A stretch of DNA of 64,000 nt from NCBI GenBank assembly GCA_003344405.1, contig NOWV01000091.1:62001-126000 (forward strand). The letters are read 5' to 3'. A program made the translations under genes and the position numbers. This DNA comes from Trichoplax sp. H2 (taxonomy: Eukaryota > Placozoa > Uniplacotomia > Trichoplacea). Below are positions 62,101 to 64,000 of this stretch, one piece after another (position 1 is the stretch's first letter; each line of letters starts with the position of its first letter). Below the pieces are notes generated by a model. That model had not been told where the DNA came from. It saw only the letters and a list, made by a program, of their open reading frames with translations, and did not search any database.

Positions 62101-63981
62101 TCAACAATCCTACTGTAAGCCCTTACTTTGTACCAGTAATTTTATCTTGATAATTTTAAGGCTTTCACTTATCAGTAAGTTATCATATCTGAAAGATTCA
62201 GTTACAACCAATTTAATGGACCTTACAGTGCAAGAATTGCGTCAATTCATTGTTACTATTACCACGCAGAAAATAAAGTCAGTCAAAAGATCGGTTTCAT
62301 TATAATTAACTAGCAGTACTGTAGAACAGTTGTATTATTTACAGCTTGTTTACAGTGAATAAGCCTATAATTAATAAAGTCTTGCTACATAAATTTAGTA
62401 TTATTCAAAGAGTTTACTTAATATTGATCAATTGTGCTACATGGATATGATTGATATATCGTAAATGATATATTTCGCCGTTAAGGCTATGTATTTTAAA
62501 TAATAATAATAATAGAAAGTATTAAAATAATTTGTAATTTTCCAATAATATAGCATTTGAAGATTGTAAAATATATTTTCTGCCTCAAATTATAAACAAC
62601 GGTAAGGAGTAGAGTTATTTCATTTTCTTATACTTAACAACGACTGGATATTCTAACAATGTTTCACATTCTGCCTTGATGCAGTAGAATAGCATCAAGC
62701 TAGAGTAAATAATAATCGACTACATAATCTTGCGATATTGTATACTCTCACTATAGCCTCAATATTACAAAAGATACGTGGACCCATTAACTGCTTACCT
62801 TTTACTGGACCAAAGAAATATCATGTGTCTACGTTGAGAAATTCCACTACAGACAGCACCCCCGTTATTTCTCAAGATGGATACCGGAATGAACGTTGTA
62901 CTTGCTCACCACCTGAGCTACATAATGCTAGTATCAGTAACTACCTCGTTACGCCAACTTTTAAAAAAATTACAGTCAACAGCAATGGTAATTTTGTAAT
63001 AGAAATTCGGTGGTTACGTGCATTAGGTTCGTATTACACTATACCATGAAGGGCTAATTTTACCTTCTGAATCTTATTCGATTGAGAGAATGTTACTATT
63101 AGCAATTGCTTGAAGTTTAAAGATCAAACTATACCGTACAATACCAAAATGACCAAATTTTAACGTCTTTCAGTTTATTAAATTTTCGCTCGCCGCTTTC
63201 CTTTATGTAGGCTATCGTAATGACTTTGAGGTACAGTTTATTGTGCCGATTAGGAATCCACCCAACGGTACCCGCCGGAAATGCAACATCACAACAGAAA
63301 CGAACATCAAAATTGTAATAGATCGCATTGCCAATTTATCCCACGCAGACGTACATGAAAAAGGCATTGACTTTATTATCCTTCGAATTCCTAATCCGAG
63401 CAATTTTTATCATTCGCAAACCATTGGAAACAGGGTGACTATGGCTGCTGAAGTCAAGAAAAAATATTACCAAAAGTACAGGGAATATTTCCCCAGCGAT
63501 ACCGGTTAGTCATAAACACCCTCAAAACCAATTAATACAGTAAATTATAAAGCGAATAGAGTCGTCTGAAATAATCGTTAATTTTCAATAGAATCTATTG
63601 CTAGATCATGGCTCACACATTATCAACACTGCAGTAGTTTTTTATGCCAAATTCAAAAACTTTAGAAAAATAATATCTGTTAATAGTTCGTTGCAACTCA
63701 ATTCGCTAACTATAAATCACTACAACATGAAAGTACCATTCTAATTAAAGTCCTATCTAATAATGCACTATACCATTGCTAGAACCAATAATGTAACGAT
63801 TAATTCTAAGGGTATAATAAATACTGCTCTGCTCATACTAAGTTTGAAAATTTAACGATTAAACATCTTATTTTTTATGCAGCTAAAATACCTCCAGAGG
63901 CGGTTGCATTGATTTGCTTGGCTGGTGTAATGACTTTAATTGGTACTTCCGTTTACTTATACTTGGCATACCATCTCAAGT
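59167..63981 (+). CDS. Secreted-type Cys-rich receptor with transmembrane segment, 3' end beyond window
   Basis: Five exons are supported: 59167-59319, 61904-62114, 62757-63026, 63211-63504, 63883-63981; phases agree. Exon 1 encodes a signal peptide (hydrophobic ILYCVISVCLVTLYPAPFQA) and the start of a Cys-rich part (CARSCLG). Exon 2 encodes a dense Cys module (CCNPNKCNDPCIYGCLTAC, NCLETCTNKY, SCWNACYL). Its spacing recalls the Cys box of anosmin-1, but anosmin has no membrane anchor. Exons 3-4 look like one fibronectin-III-type domain (NGNFVIEIRWLRALGYRNDF, NITTETNIKIVI). Exon 5 encodes a single transmembrane helix (AVALICLAGVMTLIGTSVYL) followed by YHLKCK, so a cytoplasmic part lies beyond the window. 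It is probably a type I receptor; a receptor kinase is possible but unseen. Other exons may be missed in the 2.6-kb intron 1. Confidence 0.7.
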
Positions 63982-64000
63982 GTAAGCTGTATTTTTAAAT

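Noticed and set aside
1-63981. CRISPR arrays, bacterial operons or phage-type defence systems
   Set aside because: The tandem repeats here have long units without spacers, and the genes are spliced animal genes.

Overview
This is nuclear DNA from an animal: AT-rich, with many short GT-AG introns (mostly 70-500 bp), no operons, and metazoan genes for apoptosis, cell adhesion and glycosylation. Gene content, intron density and compactness fit an early-branching metazoan best. I think a placozoan (Trichoplax or a relative) is most likely, but this is inferred from remembered protein similarity, not from a search. Exons were joined by hand from splice signals, reading phase and family alignment, so single boundaries may be off by a few bases. 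Most gene models close with consistent phase.

Layout: a LARGE-type bifunctional glycosyltransferase (+, 5' end not resolved, to 5467); XRCC6/Ku70 (-, 21 exons, 5847-11064); an intronless dihydroflavonol-reductase-like SDR (+, 12783-13892) preceded by a tandemly repeated leader; a decayed partial second copy of Ku70 (-, 14805-17526); LIN7 (+, 18903-25911) with a 5.1-kb first intron; a compact TRAF (-, 26975-29021); FBXO47 (+, 32451-35954); YOD1 deubiquitinase (-, 36604-38496); UBE2M/UBC12 (+, 40347-43188); APAF1 with CARD, NB-ARC and 15 predicted WD40 repeats (-, 45422-54104); tandem repeats at 54.5-57.4 kb; and the first exons of a single-pass membrane receptor (+, 59167 to beyond the window end).

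The genes alternate strictly in strand, so neighbouring pairs are convergent or divergent. Several act in ubiquitin or ubiquitin-like pathways (TRAF RING, FBXO47, YOD1, UBE2M) or in death and stress signalling (APAF1, TRAF, Ku70), but they are separate transcription units and nothing shows co-regulation.

The most unusual features are: the truncated Ku70 duplication flanking the intronless reductase; the about 155-bp repeats in front of that reductase, each carrying a short upstream ORF; the APAF1 propeller built from near-identical 126-nt phase-0 exons; a GC-AG intron in APAF1; two 81-nt stop-free introns; and dense palindromic TACTGTACAGTA repeats upstream of UBE2M. I found no prokaryote-type mobile or defence system, no CRISPR array, no recognisable transposase and no tRNA.
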